Shown: positions 1 through 8,979, numbered from the stretch's first letter. The stretch is 62,073 nt of DNA from Spirochaetes bacterium GWE1_32_154 (GCA_001829315.1 MIAY01000023.1:1-62073), one strand, 5' to 3'. Program-made: numbers and translations. The notes: generated from the letters alone by a model not told the origin.

Positions 1-192
1 TCAGTCATATTAACCCCTTTTGTTGTTTATACTATAAACATTTGTTTTGATAAAGTCTCCGGACTATCATGTCCGGTTCTTTATGGGGTCATTATAAATG
101 ATAGCGATTATAAAGATAAAAAAATCACTTCTAATGAACTGAAGTCAATGTTAGAAATTATAAACAAGAATAATGAATTAAACCTCATGTAG
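1..192 (+). CDS. 3' end of an unrecognised gene (partial)
   Basis: Frame 1 is open from the window edge to a TAG at 190-192, giving the last 63 residues of a protein that begins upstream. The tail reads like real protein: a hydrophobic stretch, then a polar Lys/Asn/Glu-rich end containing ITSNELKSMLEIINKNN. No family is recognised. An inverted repeat (CCGGAC at 59-64, GTCCGG at 71-76) lies inside it. The case rests on 63 stop-free codons in AT-rich DNA, so it could still be chance. Confidence 0.45.
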   Translation, partial: SVILTPFVVYTINICFDKVSGLSCPVLYGVIINDSDYKDKKITSNELKSMLEIINKNNELNLM

Positions 193-230
193 AAATACTT
201 TTAAGGATATCGATAGTCAAATGAATAATA

Positions 231-258
231 AAAAAAGCGGTAATTAAACCGCTTTTTT
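231..258. terminator. Bidirectional intrinsic terminator
   Basis: An 11-bp perfect stem (AAAAAAGCGGT at 231-241, ACCGCTTTTTT at 248-258) with a 6-nt loop and A/T runs on both sides can end transcription in either direction. It touches the stop codon of the glutathione peroxidase gene on the minus strand and would also serve the partial gene ending at 192. Confidence 0.8.
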
Positions 259-737
259 TATTTCAAATAACGAATAATATCCTTCTCAAGTTTAGCAGGC
301 TCAGTTGCAGGTGCATACCGCTTAACCACTTTACCTTTTTTATCAACGATAAATTTGGTGAAATTCCATTTAATATCACTATTGAATAAACCTTTTTGTT
401 CCCGCTTCAAATATACAAATAAAGGATGTGCACCCGGACCGTTTACATCTATTTTATCAAACATCTGGAATGTCACTCCGTAATTAATCATGCATCCGCC
501 TTCGATATCTTTAGCAGTACCCGGTTCCTGGTTTGCAAACTGGTTACACGGAAAACCAAGAATTACCAACCCCTGATCTTTATACTTTTCATATAATTTT
601 TCAAGGCCTTCAAATTGCGGAGTAAAACCGCATTTACTCGCTGTATTAACTATTATTACAACTTTACCATTGTATGTATCAAACGAAATCTCCTTCCCAC
701 GTAATGTAACTGCTTTAAGATTATAAAAATCACTCAT
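258..737 (-). CDS. Glutathione peroxidase family thiol peroxidase
   Basis: Reduces hydrogen peroxide and organic hydroperoxides; bacterial Cys forms are usually recycled by thioredoxin rather than glutathione. The 159-residue protein has the family catalytic set: Cys36 in NTASKCGFTP, Gln66 in GFPCNQFANQ, and Trp124-Asn125 in KWNFTKF. Position 36 is cysteine, not selenocysteine. The ATG at 737 is chosen because a GGGAGG ribosome site lies just upstream; an in-frame start 15 codons earlier has none. There is no signal peptide, so it is cytoplasmic. It follows the lipoprotein gene ending at 800 after 62 nt and may share its transcript. Confidence 0.93.
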   Translation of the reverse strand: MSDFYNLKAVTLRGKEISFDTYNGKVVIIVNTASKCGFTPQFEGLEKLYEKYKDQGLVILGFPCNQFANQEPGTAKDIEGGCMINYGVTFQMFDKIDVNGPGAHPLFVYLKREQKGLFNSDIKWNFTKFIVDKKGKVVKRYAPATEPAKLEKDIIRYLK

Positions 738-799
738 AAAAGCCTCCCTGTTTTTATTTATAATATATTGCCACACACACAATATATCAACAAATATTT

Positions 800-1873
800 T
801 TATTTTATTATTAATAAACCTGCTTTATTATCAAAGTCATGGTCCCTAAATGCTATATAAATAGTATATTCTGCATCATGAGTCACATTCATATATGAAA
901 CCATACCTGAAACGGTATTTTTGTAAGAGGCTCTATAAACACTTCTGATTTTACCTCGATAATAACTTTTAACATTAAGCTGTAAAGATGTACTATTAAC
1001 CATACAAATGAACGGAACATTCAATTTCCCCATAACAAGTTTATTATAGAAAGCAGGCGCGCCATGATTATACACAATTTTATTGATTTCTCCCGACCCG
1101 CGAATTTCTGATAAAACATTACAATCTTCCTCGGAATGAACGGTATAAATATTTGAAGCATCATAAATCATATCAATAGAGGTCACACTTTTCTCAGAAA
1201 TTGTTTTTAAATTAACAACACCATTTTTAATAACTGCATATTTTAATCGATACGCATCTGAACTATCGATAAACAAAAGATGAATCCCGCCATTTTTTCC
1301 GGTTACAATACGAATACTGTCACTTAACGACTGAAAATTACCATTAAAATAACCGGGTTTAATAACATCATCCCATCTTTCATTATTAAATACTTTTACA
1401 CAAAGCTTGTAGTTATGTGCTTTATCTGAATAAGCCACATAAATTCGCCCTTCATCATCTATAGACATTGAAATATTTTCAACAAGTCCATCAGAAATAC
1501 CGGGACTGCCAACATTTCCCCATGTTTCATGACTATATCTTATAACGCTCAACCGGTCTTCAAATTTACAGTCAAGATATGCAATATACGGGATGTCATC
1601 TTTCGACATTTCCATTGTAGAATAGTAAATATCAAGCGGCGTTATTGCCGGATGACCTGCATATTCCCATGTATTATTTTTATACATCATTACACTAAGG
1701 CGATTATTATGCGCAAAATCTTTGTAAGAAAGATATATAGTATTTTTTGAATCAACTGCGATATCATTGAAATAGGCATAGTGTTCACTGATATTTCTAT
1801 GAACAGTATATTGTATGTTCTGACTGCATCCTGTCATCACAATTGATATTATTATTATTAAACAAACTTTCAT
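800..1873 (-). CDS. Exported lipoprotein with beta-propeller-like repeats
   Basis: The N-terminus is a lipoprotein signal peptide with lipobox VMTGC (Cys16). The remaining 340 residues carry a repeating pattern of about 45-55 residues in which short strands such as IYVAYSDKAHNYKLCVKVF alternate with W-x-x-V/G-x-PG turns, as in BNR/sialidase-like or six-bladed beta-propellers. No catalytic motif is visible, so the function is unknown, perhaps surface binding. Start supported by GGGAT upstream of the ATG. Positions 915-936 match half of the dispersed palindromic repeat and encode YRASYKNT. It is divergent from the radical SAM gene across a 28-bp palindrome. Confidence 0.7.
   Translation of the reverse strand: MKVCLIIIISIVMTGCSQNIQYTVHRNISEHYAYFNDIAVDSKNTIYLSYKDFAHNNRLSVMMYKNNTWEYAGHPAITPLDIYYSTMEMSKDDIPYIAYLDCKFEDRLSVIRYSHETWGNVGSPGISDGLVENISMSIDDEGRIYVAYSDKAHNYKLCVKVFNNERWDDVIKPGYFNGNFQSLSDSIRIVTGKNGGIHLLFIDSSDAYRLKYAVIKNGVVNLKTISEKSVTSIDMIYDASNIYTVHSEEDCNVLSEIRGSGEINKIVYNHGAPAFYNKLVMGKLNVPFICMVNSTSLQLNVKSYYRGKIRSVYRASYKNTVSGMVSYMNVTHDAEYTIYIAFRDHDFDNKAGLLIIK
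915..936. repeat. Half-copy of dispersed palindromic repeat inside a CDS
   Basis: GTATTTTTGTAAGAGGCTCTAT matches the right arm of the dispersed element (consensus GTATTTTTGCAAGAGGCTC) with one change. It lies inside the lipoprotein gene and encodes YRASYKNT on the minus strand. The same half-element encodes YRASCKNT in the MMPL gene at 12761-12783. Confidence 0.6.
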
Positions 1874-1967
1874 TTTTATCCCTTATTTAACCGACAATAT
1901 TTCTTTGGTATTTTATGAAATATTACCGTTTTCTGCAATACCCTATCATACTATTTTTAAATATTGC

Positions 1968-1995
1968 TATGGCATACAATTAATTGTATACCATA
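1968..1995. promoter_or_regulatory. 28-bp palindrome between divergent genes
   Basis: Two 14-nt arms (TATGGCATACAATT and its near-perfect complement, one mismatched pair) form a palindrome between the divergent lipoprotein (start 1873) and radical SAM (start 2011) genes. Each arm includes an extended -10-like ATGGYATACAAT. Read on the minus strand it gives ATTATGGTATA, as in the promoters at 11518 and 41023. It could be a bidirectional promoter, an operator, or both. Confidence 0.5.
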
Positions 1996-2010
1996 ATCCG
2001 TGAGGCTCAC

Positions 2011-3750
2011 ATGAAAATATTGTTATTATCACTGCCTGTACCGGGGTTTTATTATCCGTATCAGAAAGGAAACCACCAGCTTTTTGCTGTTTATGCAAAA
2101 CTTATTGCATCCCGGCATCCTGAAAAAGACATTTCTATCATCACTTTATCGAGGGATATAACCGACCGGGCAAATGATGAGGCTATTTTCAATGCGATTA
2201 TTTCAGAAAAACCGGATATTGTTGGTTTTTCATTGTATGTATGGAATACCATCCGGTCTCAAAATATCGCAATGATGCTCAAAAAATCAGGCATTACAAC
2301 AGCAGCCGGCGGACCTGAGGTTAATCAAGCCAACGATAATGAACTTAAAGAAAAATTTGATATACTTCATGAGGGAGACGGTGAATGCTGGATAGAAAAC
2401 ATCATTAATCACCGTGAAATACAGTCTAAAAATCCCGCAGAAACTCTTTTAAACCCGCTTCTTGAAGGGTATGAGAATTTCATAAGCGACATGACAGAAG
2501 ACGGTGTTGCCTATATTGAATTAGAACGGGGATGCCCCTATCATTGTTCATTTTGTGCATACGGGAAGAAAAACCGGAGCATTGACGAACTTGATTTAAA
2601 CCGTTTTAAAGAGATTGCACAAAAATGTTATCATTCAAAAGTAGAAACACTCTACCTTTTAGCCCCGACATTAAACAGATCGCATAAACGTTTTTCAGAA
2701 ATGCTCACAATTTTGTCACGACTACGAAAAGAAAGCGGTCATACAATACATCTTTTTGGTGAACTGAAAGCGGAACTTCTCACCGATGAAGAAATCGCAC
2801 TCTGTTCCCAAGCCGGTTTTTGTACAATAGAATTTGGTGTTCAGCACTTAGGCGACATATCCCTCGTTGAAAAAGCTGCACATATTTCAAAAAGACTTTC
2901 AAGAGCAGGAATTACATCAATAATTGATTTTATAATCGGTTTACCCGGTGAATGTTATGAAGACGGAGTTATTACAATCGATGCATGTGAAAAAGCAGAG
3001 ATTCTTGAATATTGTAATTTTTATCATCTTCAAGTGTTGCCTGACACCCCGTTACGAAAAGAATGTATTGAAAAGGGATATTCATTTATGGATAATCCGC
3101 CCTATCTTATTCAATCTACCGATGCAATTACTATGAATGATATCAAGAGGCTTTATTATTATCTCGAAACAGAATATGATTACTCTTACCGTGATACTTT
3201 TGATCACGGTGATATACATTCTTTTTACACACCAAAAGACATAATTGAACTTAACCAACTCCAGTCAATCACCTGGTATCAAAGTGGATGCTTCCTCAAC
3301 TCAATGATATTTGACTCTAATGAAATTATTAAAGCCTATACACTATTTATTGACCGCCACCCTGAAATATTCCATACGCTCTATCTTTACATTGGAAAAA
3401 CGTGCACAAGCGAATTAATTACACAATTACGAACAATCTTCACCCAGTATTCAACATACTATGATTACTATTGTAGCGGAAGCGGATTTTATGAAAATGA
3501 TTCATTTGCGAAAGTACTCAGAGTTTTTGCAAATCCTGAAATTGATAATAAAGAACTTAAAAAACTGATGAGTCTTGCGGATGTTGATTTTTTTGTATTC
3601 GATACTGACAATCTTACAAAACCGGCACAAAAAAACATTGAAAAAAGATGCAGAACGTTTGAGATTTCCTGCTACACATTAAACAATGGATTACCGGTAA
3701 TATGGTATGAGGCTACCGGGGTAGTGATGGAACAAAAAAAAAGACAATAA
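2011..3750 (+). CDS. B12-binding-domain radical SAM protein
   Basis: The 579-residue protein has a cobalamin-binding-like Rossmann domain at about residues 1-140 (motifs DIVGFSLYVWN and AAGGPEV). A radical SAM domain follows, with the [4Fe-4S] motif Cys175-x3-Cys179-x2-Cys182 in ERGCPYHCSFC, and then a C-terminal region of about 190 residues like DUF4080. Such enzymes cleave S-adenosylmethionine to make radicals, often for methylation or C-C chemistry; the substrate here is unknown. The ATG at 2011 follows GTGAGGCTCAC, and the earlier in-frame start has no ribosome site. It precedes hydG by 313 bp and probably has its own transcript. Confidence 0.85.
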   Translation: MKILLLSLPVPGFYYPYQKGNHQLFAVYAKLIASRHPEKDISIITLSRDITDRANDEAIFNAIISEKPDIVGFSLYVWNTIRSQNIAMMLKKSGITTAAGGPEVNQANDNELKEKFDILHEGDGECWIENIINHREIQSKNPAETLLNPLLEGYENFISDMTEDGVAYIELERGCPYHCSFCAYGKKNRSIDELDLNRFKEIAQKCYHSKVETLYLLAPTLNRSHKRFSEMLTILSRLRKESGHTIHLFGELKAELLTDEEIALCSQAGFCTIEFGVQHLGDISLVEKAAHISKRLSRAGITSIIDFIIGLPGECYEDGVITIDACEKAEILEYCNFYHLQVLPDTPLRKECIEKGYSFMDNPPYLIQSTDAITMNDIKRLYYYLETEYDYSYRDTFDHGDIHSFYTPKDIIELNQLQSITWYQSGCFLNSMIFDSNEIIKAYTLFIDRHPEIFHTLYLYIGKTCTSELITQLRTIFTQYSTYYDYYCSGSGFYENDSFAKVLRVFANPEIDNKELKKLMSLADVDFFVFDTDNLTKPAQKNIEKRCRTFEISCYTLNNGLPVIWYEATGVVMEQKKRQ

Positions 3751-3848
3751 CTCCTAAAATCTCTGTGGTAAAAATCCTAAGACTTTCCTTTATAGAACAC
3801 GTCGTTTTTATTAGTGGTTTCTCAGAAATAATATCCAGCAATTTAACC

Positions 3849-3869
3849 GTATTTTTACATAAGGCTCTC
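3849..3869. repeat. Degenerate half-copy of dispersed palindromic repeat
   Basis: GTATTTTTACATAAGGCTCT resembles the right arm GTATTTTTGCAAGAGGCTCT at about 16 of 20 positions. It sits immediately before the -35 box of the putative hydG promoter, so the repeat may have delivered or modified that promoter. Confidence 0.4.
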
Positions 3870-3898
3870 TTGACATAAAATTAAAAATAATAGAATAT
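3870..3898 (+). promoter_or_regulatory. Putative promoter of hydG-hydE
   Basis: TTGACA at 3870-3875 and GAATAT at 3893-3898 are separated by 17 nt. This is the best promoter in the 313-bp gap (3751-4063) before hydG. The rest of the gap holds an ACCACAGAG motif on the minus strand near 3765-3785 and the degenerate half-repeat at 3849-3869; no gene is seen there. Confidence 0.5.
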
Positions 3899-4063
3899 AA
3901 ATAATCTGCGAAAAAGGTAAATCCAATTTCAAGGCTGAAATACACTCTATGTTACACACAAAACTAATCTTAAGGTTTTATTACTGAAAGAAAGGGAAAA
4001 ACATACAATTCAGACCTGTCTTTGCACTTTTTCGTATTTAACCTAATTGTATTGGAGTTAACT

Positions 4064-5461
4064 ATGAAAACAAATCACAACGAACAATGGACTCTTGACA
4101 CTCAAAAAGTCAGAAAACTCATTGAAATTCATCCCGAATCAGACTCTGAAATCGAACAAATTTGTGCAAAAGCATTGGAACTTAAAGGTTTATCCCAGGA
4201 AGACGCTGCAAAATTACTGAATGTATCAAATCCTCAGATTATACAAAAAATACTGGAAACTGCAGGAAAAGTGAAAGAAATAATATATGGCCGCAGAATG
4301 GTTATTTTTGCTCCGCTGTATACAGGAAATATCTGTTCAAATGACTGTACGTATTGTGGTTTCAGAAAAAGTAATCATTCAATTAATAGATCAATACTCA
4401 ATACCGAACAGATACATTCAGAAACTATCAATCTGCTTAAAGAAGGTCACAAACGATTATTGATGCTTTGCGGTGAGTCAAAAGCAAATGATTTAGACTA
4501 TTTTCTTAATGCTATTAAAACAGTTTATAGTGCAGAATGGAATGGTAACAAAATAAAAAGAATCAATGTTGAAATAGCCCCGCTTACCACTGATGAATTT
4601 AAAAAACTTAAAACAGCCGGAATCGGTACGTATGCCTGTTTTCAGGAAACGTATGATCCTGATTTATACAAAGAATATCATACAACCGGTCCTAAATCTG
4701 ATTATAATTACCGGTTAAATGTCATGCATCGTGCAATGGCAGGCGGAATTGATGATGTTGGAATCGGTGTATTATTCGGACTGTCAGATTACCGGTTTGA
4801 AGTACTGAGTATGTTAGAACATGCTGCATCACTGGAAGCAGAATTCGGTTGCGGACCTCATACAGTCAGTGTTCCACGAATTGAACCGGCAGACGGAGTA
4901 TCACTGTCTACAAACGTCCCTTATAAAGTAAGCGATGATGAATTCAGAAAAATTATTGCAGTACTTCGCTTGTCGCTTCCGTATACAGGAATTATTTTAT
5001 CAACAAGAGAAAATGAAACTTTACGTAATGAATTATTTCAATATGGTATAAGTCAAATTTCAGCCGGCTCACGAACAAACCCCGGAGCTTATAGTGATAA
5101 AGAAAACGGTAAAGGCAGTCAGTTTTCATTAGGTGACCACAGATCGTTATCCGAAGTCATTGACAAACTGATAGAAAGCAAATATATACCATCTTTTTGT
5201 ACGGGATGTTATCGAAAAGGCAGAGTCGGAAATGATTTTATGGACCTTGCCAAACCGGGTTTAATACACCAGTTTTGTATGCCAAACGGTTTATTCACAT
5301 TCCAGGAATACCTTGAAGAATTCGCCGATTCATCATTAAAACAAAAAGGTGAATTGTTAATCAACAACATTGTGAGTGAAGTACATAATGAAAAACTTAA
5401 AAGCTCCATTTCCACTAATTTAGATGCTATAAAATCAGGTGATAGAGATTTGTATTTCTAA
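4064..5461 (+). CDS. hydG: [FeFe]-hydrogenase maturase HydG (tyrosine lyase)
   Basis: Radical SAM enzyme that splits tyrosine into p-cresol, CO and CN- and builds the Fe(CO)2(CN) synthon of the hydrogenase H-cluster. The 465 residues match the usual length. The SAM cluster motif Cys91-x3-Cys95-x2-Cys98 is in GNICSNDCTYCGF. The C-terminal auxiliary-cluster motif CX2CX22C is complete (Cys379, Cys382, Cys405), which separates HydG from the related ThiH. ATG 4064 is preferred over an upstream frame-open start because TTGGAGTT lies before it. HydE follows after 25 nt. HydF and the hydrogenase itself are not in this window. Confidence 0.95.
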   Translation: MKTNHNEQWTLDTQKVRKLIEIHPESDSEIEQICAKALELKGLSQEDAAKLLNVSNPQIIQKILETAGKVKEIIYGRRMVIFAPLYTGNICSNDCTYCGFRKSNHSINRSILNTEQIHSETINLLKEGHKRLLMLCGESKANDLDYFLNAIKTVYSAEWNGNKIKRINVEIAPLTTDEFKKLKTAGIGTYACFQETYDPDLYKEYHTTGPKSDYNYRLNVMHRAMAGGIDDVGIGVLFGLSDYRFEVLSMLEHAASLEAEFGCGPHTVSVPRIEPADGVSLSTNVPYKVSDDEFRKIIAVLRLSLPYTGIILSTRENETLRNELFQYGISQISAGSRTNPGAYSDKENGKGSQFSLGDHRSLSEVIDKLIESKYIPSFCTGCYRKGRVGNDFMDLAKPGLIHQFCMPNGLFTFQEYLEEFADSSLKQKGELLINNIVSEVHNEKLKSSISTNLDAIKSGDRDLYF

Positions 5462-5486
5462 TCATACCACAAAGAGAGATAAACAA

Positions 5487-6446
5487 ATGAATAGAGAAAA
5501 ATTAGAATACTACATTAATAATACAGAACAGCTTAAAGCAGAAGCCAATGCTATATGCAGAAAACATTATGGCAATAAAGTATTTCTTCGAGGATTAATA
5601 GAATTCTCAAATATGTGTCAAATGGATTGTCTTTATTGTGGAATACGAAAATCAAACAGTAGCGTTCACCGGTATAAACTGGATATCGACACGATTGTTG
5701 CCGTGGTGAAAAAAGGGTATGAAAGCGGATTAAAAACATTTGTCTTACAGTCAGGTGAATCTGATGAATATTCGATTACCGAATTGTGTACGTTATCCGA
5801 AACGATTAAAAACATAACAAACGGTGAAGTTGCGATAACATTAAGCTGTGGAATAAAATCAAAGGAAAAATTCAAAGAACTTAAAAAAGCAGGAGCTGAC
5901 AGATATTTATTACGATTTGAAACATCTGATCCGCAGTTGCATACTTATTTACGAAACGGTACAACGCTTGAAAAACGCCTACGAGCATTACATGACCTGA
6001 AGGAAACCGGGTTTGAAGTCGGTTCAGGCTTTATGACAGGACTTCCCGGTGAAACAGAGAAAATATTCCTTGATAACATAGAATTATGTGAAAAAATGCA
6101 GTTTGATATGGTCGGAATCGGCCCGTTTATACCTGATGATAATACGCCTTTAGCACATTCAATCGTTCCTGATTTACACAAAACATTACTCGCTGTCGGT
6201 CTGATACGATTGACTCTGCCGCTATCTAATATTCCGGCAACAACTGCAGCCGGTTCAGTAGACAACACCGGTAGAGAACAAATGCTTGAGTGGGGGGCAA
6301 ATGTCCTGATGCCGAACATAACACCGGTTGAATACAAAAAAGACTATCTTTTATATCCCGGGAAAATATGTCTTGATGAGTCGGGTTTTGAATGTATCGG
6401 ATGTTTAGCCGGCAGGGTTGCAACGGTGAATAAGGAATTATATTAA
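5487..6446 (+). CDS. hydE: [FeFe]-hydrogenase maturase HydE
   Basis: Radical SAM protein that processes the HydG-made iron synthon toward the H-cluster diiron site. The 319-residue product has Cys44-x3-Cys48-x2-Cys51 (SNMCQMDCLYCGIRKSN) and a C-terminal CX7CX2C motif (Cys295, Cys303, Cys306), which in HydE holds a second, dispensable iron-sulfur cluster. The GLPGETEKIFLDNI segment is typical of the family barrel. The start is placed at 5487 after AAGAGAGAT; the longer frame overlaps hydG. It is co-transcribed with hydG, and the methyltransferase gene begins 69 nt later. Confidence 0.94.
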   Translation: MNREKLEYYINNTEQLKAEANAICRKHYGNKVFLRGLIEFSNMCQMDCLYCGIRKSNSSVHRYKLDIDTIVAVVKKGYESGLKTFVLQSGESDEYSITELCTLSETIKNITNGEVAITLSCGIKSKEKFKELKKAGADRYLLRFETSDPQLHTYLRNGTTLEKRLRALHDLKETGFEVGSGFMTGLPGETEKIFLDNIELCEKMQFDMVGIGPFIPDDNTPLAHSIVPDLHKTLLAVGLIRLTLPLSNIPATTAAGSVDNTGREQMLEWGANVLMPNITPVEYKKDYLLYPGKICLDESGFECIGCLAGRVATVNKELY

Positions 6447-6515
6447 ATAGAATGGTATTGACCGGTATTCTTATTTACTGTATGAATAAACTGAAATTAA
6501 TCAATGAGGTACACA

Positions 6516-7289
6516 ATGAGTATACAGGACAAAAGCGAAATTCAACATCCCAAAAAGAAAGAATATGAAATGGTTTATTACGGGCTTCATATATGTGAAA
6601 CTATTTATAAAGTTCGGCCTGAGGATATAATAAAAGTTTTTGTTACCAATGAAACGTCACGAAAAGTACCGAAATTGCTAAGTTATTGTGCGCAGAATAA
6701 AAAAGCCTATAAAATTATCGAAGCTGCTGAATTAGAAAAAATTACCGGTTCCGTTCATCATGAAGGAATCGGGATGATTACAAAGAAAGCAAAAAAAATC
6801 GGCACCCTTGAAAAATTAACCGCTGAAATAGCAAAAGCACCATCACCTATTATCTATATTGATGGTGTTTCCAACCCGCATAATGTGGGAACAGTATTAA
6901 GAATCATGGCAAACTTTGGTTTTAAATATCTGATCGGCGCACATGACATGACAGAATTATCAGCTTCTGCTGCACGAATGAGTGAAGGCGGTGCCGAATT
7001 TGTAACATTATACAAATCTGATTCAATACATTCATTAGTTGAATGGGCACGAACAAACAATTATACACTTATCGGTACCTCAAGTTACTCAAATAAATCA
7101 TTATACAAATATAAATTCCCGAAAAAATCTATAATTGTTCTTGGACATGAAGTAACCGGAATGTCAAAAGAAACGGAAAAAGCGATGAATGAAATGCTTG
7201 TAATCCCCGGTACCGGGCTTGTTGAAAGTTTAAATGTTTCAACGGCTGCGTCAATTATTATGGGTGAATATTTTCGTACTGTTAATTAG
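6516..7289 (+). CDS. TrmH/SpoU-family RNA 2'-O-methyltransferase
   Basis: A 257-residue SPOUT-class methyltransferase predicted to methylate a ribose 2'-OH in tRNA or rRNA using SAM. The N-terminal 95 residues look like the SpoU substrate-binding domain. The catalytic domain has the conserved blocks DGVSNPHNVGTVLRI (motif 1, with the catalytic-type Asn/Arg), IVLGHEVTGMS (motif 2) and IPGTGLVESLNVSTAASII (motif 3), which form the trefoil knot. The start at the second ATG (6516) is favoured by TGAGGT 8 nt upstream. Whether it is closer to TrmH or RlmB cannot be decided by eye. The AlkD-like gene follows after 11 nt. Confidence 0.88.
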   Translation: MSIQDKSEIQHPKKKEYEMVYYGLHICETIYKVRPEDIIKVFVTNETSRKVPKLLSYCAQNKKAYKIIEAAELEKITGSVHHEGIGMITKKAKKIGTLEKLTAEIAKAPSPIIYIDGVSNPHNVGTVLRIMANFGFKYLIGAHDMTELSASAARMSEGGAEFVTLYKSDSIHSLVEWARTNNYTLIGTSSYSNKSLYKYKFPKKSIIVLGHEVTGMSKETEKAMNEMLVIPGTGLVESLNVSTAASIIMGEYFRTVN

Positions 7290-7300
7290 AGGAAAAAGGT

Positions 7301-8008
7301 ATGTCACAACTATCAGAACACATAATAAATGAATTACAATCACTTGGAAATTATGAAAAAGCAAAAAATCTATCACGCTTTTTTAAAACCGGACCGGGTG
7401 AATATGGTGAAAATGATATTTTTATCGGTGTTACACTCCCGGAACAAAGAAAAATTGTTGCTCAATACCACAAAGAAATTTCTTTTTCAGATATTTCAGA
7501 TTTGCTGGACAGTGTATACCACGAAGCACGATTAACCGGGGTTTTATTACTCATAAAAAAAGGCACAAACAAAGAACAACAATCTGACGCCGTTGATTTA
7601 TATTTAAAAAAGAAACATACAATAAACAATTGGGATCTGGTTGATTGTTCAGCGCCGTATCTGACCGGCGAATATTTTTTTAACCATGATAGAACCACAC
7701 TTTTTCAGTTAGTTCAATCTGAAAGCATCTGGGATATTAGAATTGCCGTTATGACAACATTTTATTTTATCCGAAAACTTGATTTTGCTGACACTTTAAA
7801 AATGGCAGATATACTGCTTCACCACAAACATGATCTTATACAAAAAGCTGTCGGCTGGATGCTTCGTGAAATTGGAAACAGGGATATGAATGTTGAAACT
7901 GATTTTCTCAAAACAAGGTATACAAAAATGCCCCGGACAATGCTACGATATGCAATAGAGAAATTCCCGGAAGATTTAAGAAAGGCATATCTAAACGGCA
8001 ACATATAG
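7301..8008 (+). CDS. AlkD-type DNA glycosylase (DNA alkylation repair)
   Basis: A HEAT-like-repeat DNA glycosylase that removes bulky or cationic alkylated bases such as 3- and 7-methylpurines without flipping the base. The 235 residues match AlkD length. Residues in the positions known to matter in Bacillus cereus AlkD are present: Trp111 with nearby acidic Asp112/Asp115 in NNWDLVDCS, Arg147 in WDIRIAV, and Trp186 in GWMLREIG. GAGGAAAAAGGT precedes the ATG. It sits 11 nt behind the methyltransferase gene, so co-transcription is likely. It converges with the gene ending at 8014. Confidence 0.87.
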   Translation: MSQLSEHIINELQSLGNYEKAKNLSRFFKTGPGEYGENDIFIGVTLPEQRKIVAQYHKEISFSDISDLLDSVYHEARLTGVLLLIKKGTNKEQQSDAVDLYLKKKHTINNWDLVDCSAPYLTGEYFFNHDRTTLFQLVQSESIWDIRIAVMTTFYFIRKLDFADTLKMADILLHHKHDLIQKAVGWMLREIGNRDMNVETDFLKTRYTKMPRTMLRYAIEKFPEDLRKAYLNGNI

Positions 8009-8013
8009 ATATT

Positions 8014-8979
8014 CTATAAAATACCTTTTGCATTTAATAAAATCCGTGAAATTTTATCACGATTTGCTTGAATTATAACAAATGACTGAAATGCAGGATC
8101 ACCTAACGGATCGGGAAGTTCATTAATTCTATTATGTTTTGTCGCGTATATAAATGCAAGTTCAATATACTCAAAAACTTCCTGGTTGAAACCATAAAAA
8201 ACCATAATAACAGCAAGATTATAATAGAACAAAGGTTCTTCAGGATAAAACTCAAGACCTTTCTTTAACACATCAACTGCAACATCTTTTGAACCGGTCA
8301 CGCTATACGAATATGACGTTAAAGTAATAAAATCAACATAATCTGAGTAATTAAGACTTCGTTCAACGCCATCAATCTGATATGCCATTGAAAAATACTC
8401 AATAGCTTTAAAGAAATTCTGATTTAGAAAATGATATTTACCGAATTCGTATAAGTCAGAAATTGTGGGCAATTGATCGTTAGTGATTGAAACTGATGTC
8501 ACAACTTTCTCAACTATAGTTTGAAAATCAGGGTTGTCTGCTAATGTGGAAAAATACATAATTATCTGATATTCATCTTTGGTGATAAAAGCTACAAGAT
8601 TATCAAGTGACGTACTGTCATCCATTTTAATTGTATACCAGAGAACAAATTTATTATCAATTGTTCCTCTTTTTAATGATATAACTCTTCGTTGATATTG
8701 ATTATTAATCTCTTTTGAATACATATCAGATAGTTTTCTGACATTTAAATTGTTTGAAGGTTCAATATTAATCATGCCGGAAACACTATAGTGATCATTA
8801 ACGATATTGATGTAACGGCTATCCGCTACATCATTAAATCGTTGTTCAATTATAGAAAAACCGGAAATATCAATGCCCATCGCCCAATGTAAATCAGGTA
8901 ACGTGTAGTAACTCAAATTATTGCAATTAATTGAGTGAATAAAAAGTAGTGTAAAAAATAAACCGTATACTATTTTCAT
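8014..8979 (-). CDS. Exported protein with C-terminal TPR-like repeats
   Basis: A 321-residue protein of unknown function. Residues 1-18 form a Sec signal peptide (MKIVYGLFFTLLFIHSINC), possibly lipidated at the Cys, though the lipobox is weak. About residues 20-170 are a beta-rich domain with no recognised family. Residues 175-300 contain helical pairs such as YEFGKYHFLNQNFFKAIEYF and DVLKKGLEFYPEEPLFYYNLA that look like tetratricopeptide repeats, a protein-binding fold. There is no clear ribosome site before the ATG. It ends 5 nt from the convergent AlkD gene, with no strong terminator visible. Confidence 0.6.
   Translation of the reverse strand: MKIVYGLFFTLLFIHSINCNNLSYYTLPDLHWAMGIDISGFSIIEQRFNDVADSRYINIVNDHYSVSGMINIEPSNNLNVRKLSDMYSKEINNQYQRRVISLKRGTIDNKFVLWYTIKMDDSTSLDNLVAFITKDEYQIIMYFSTLADNPDFQTIVEKVVTSVSITNDQLPTISDLYEFGKYHFLNQNFFKAIEYFSMAYQIDGVERSLNYSDYVDFITLTSYSYSVTGSKDVAVDVLKKGLEFYPEEPLFYYNLAVIMVFYGFNQEVFEYIELAFIYATKHNRINELPDPLGDPAFQSFVIIQANRDKISRILLNAKGIL

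Noticed and set aside
5945-6337. 130-residue open frame antisense to hydE
   Set aside because: The hydE reading frame has all family motifs; the antisense frame is a by-product of its codon use.
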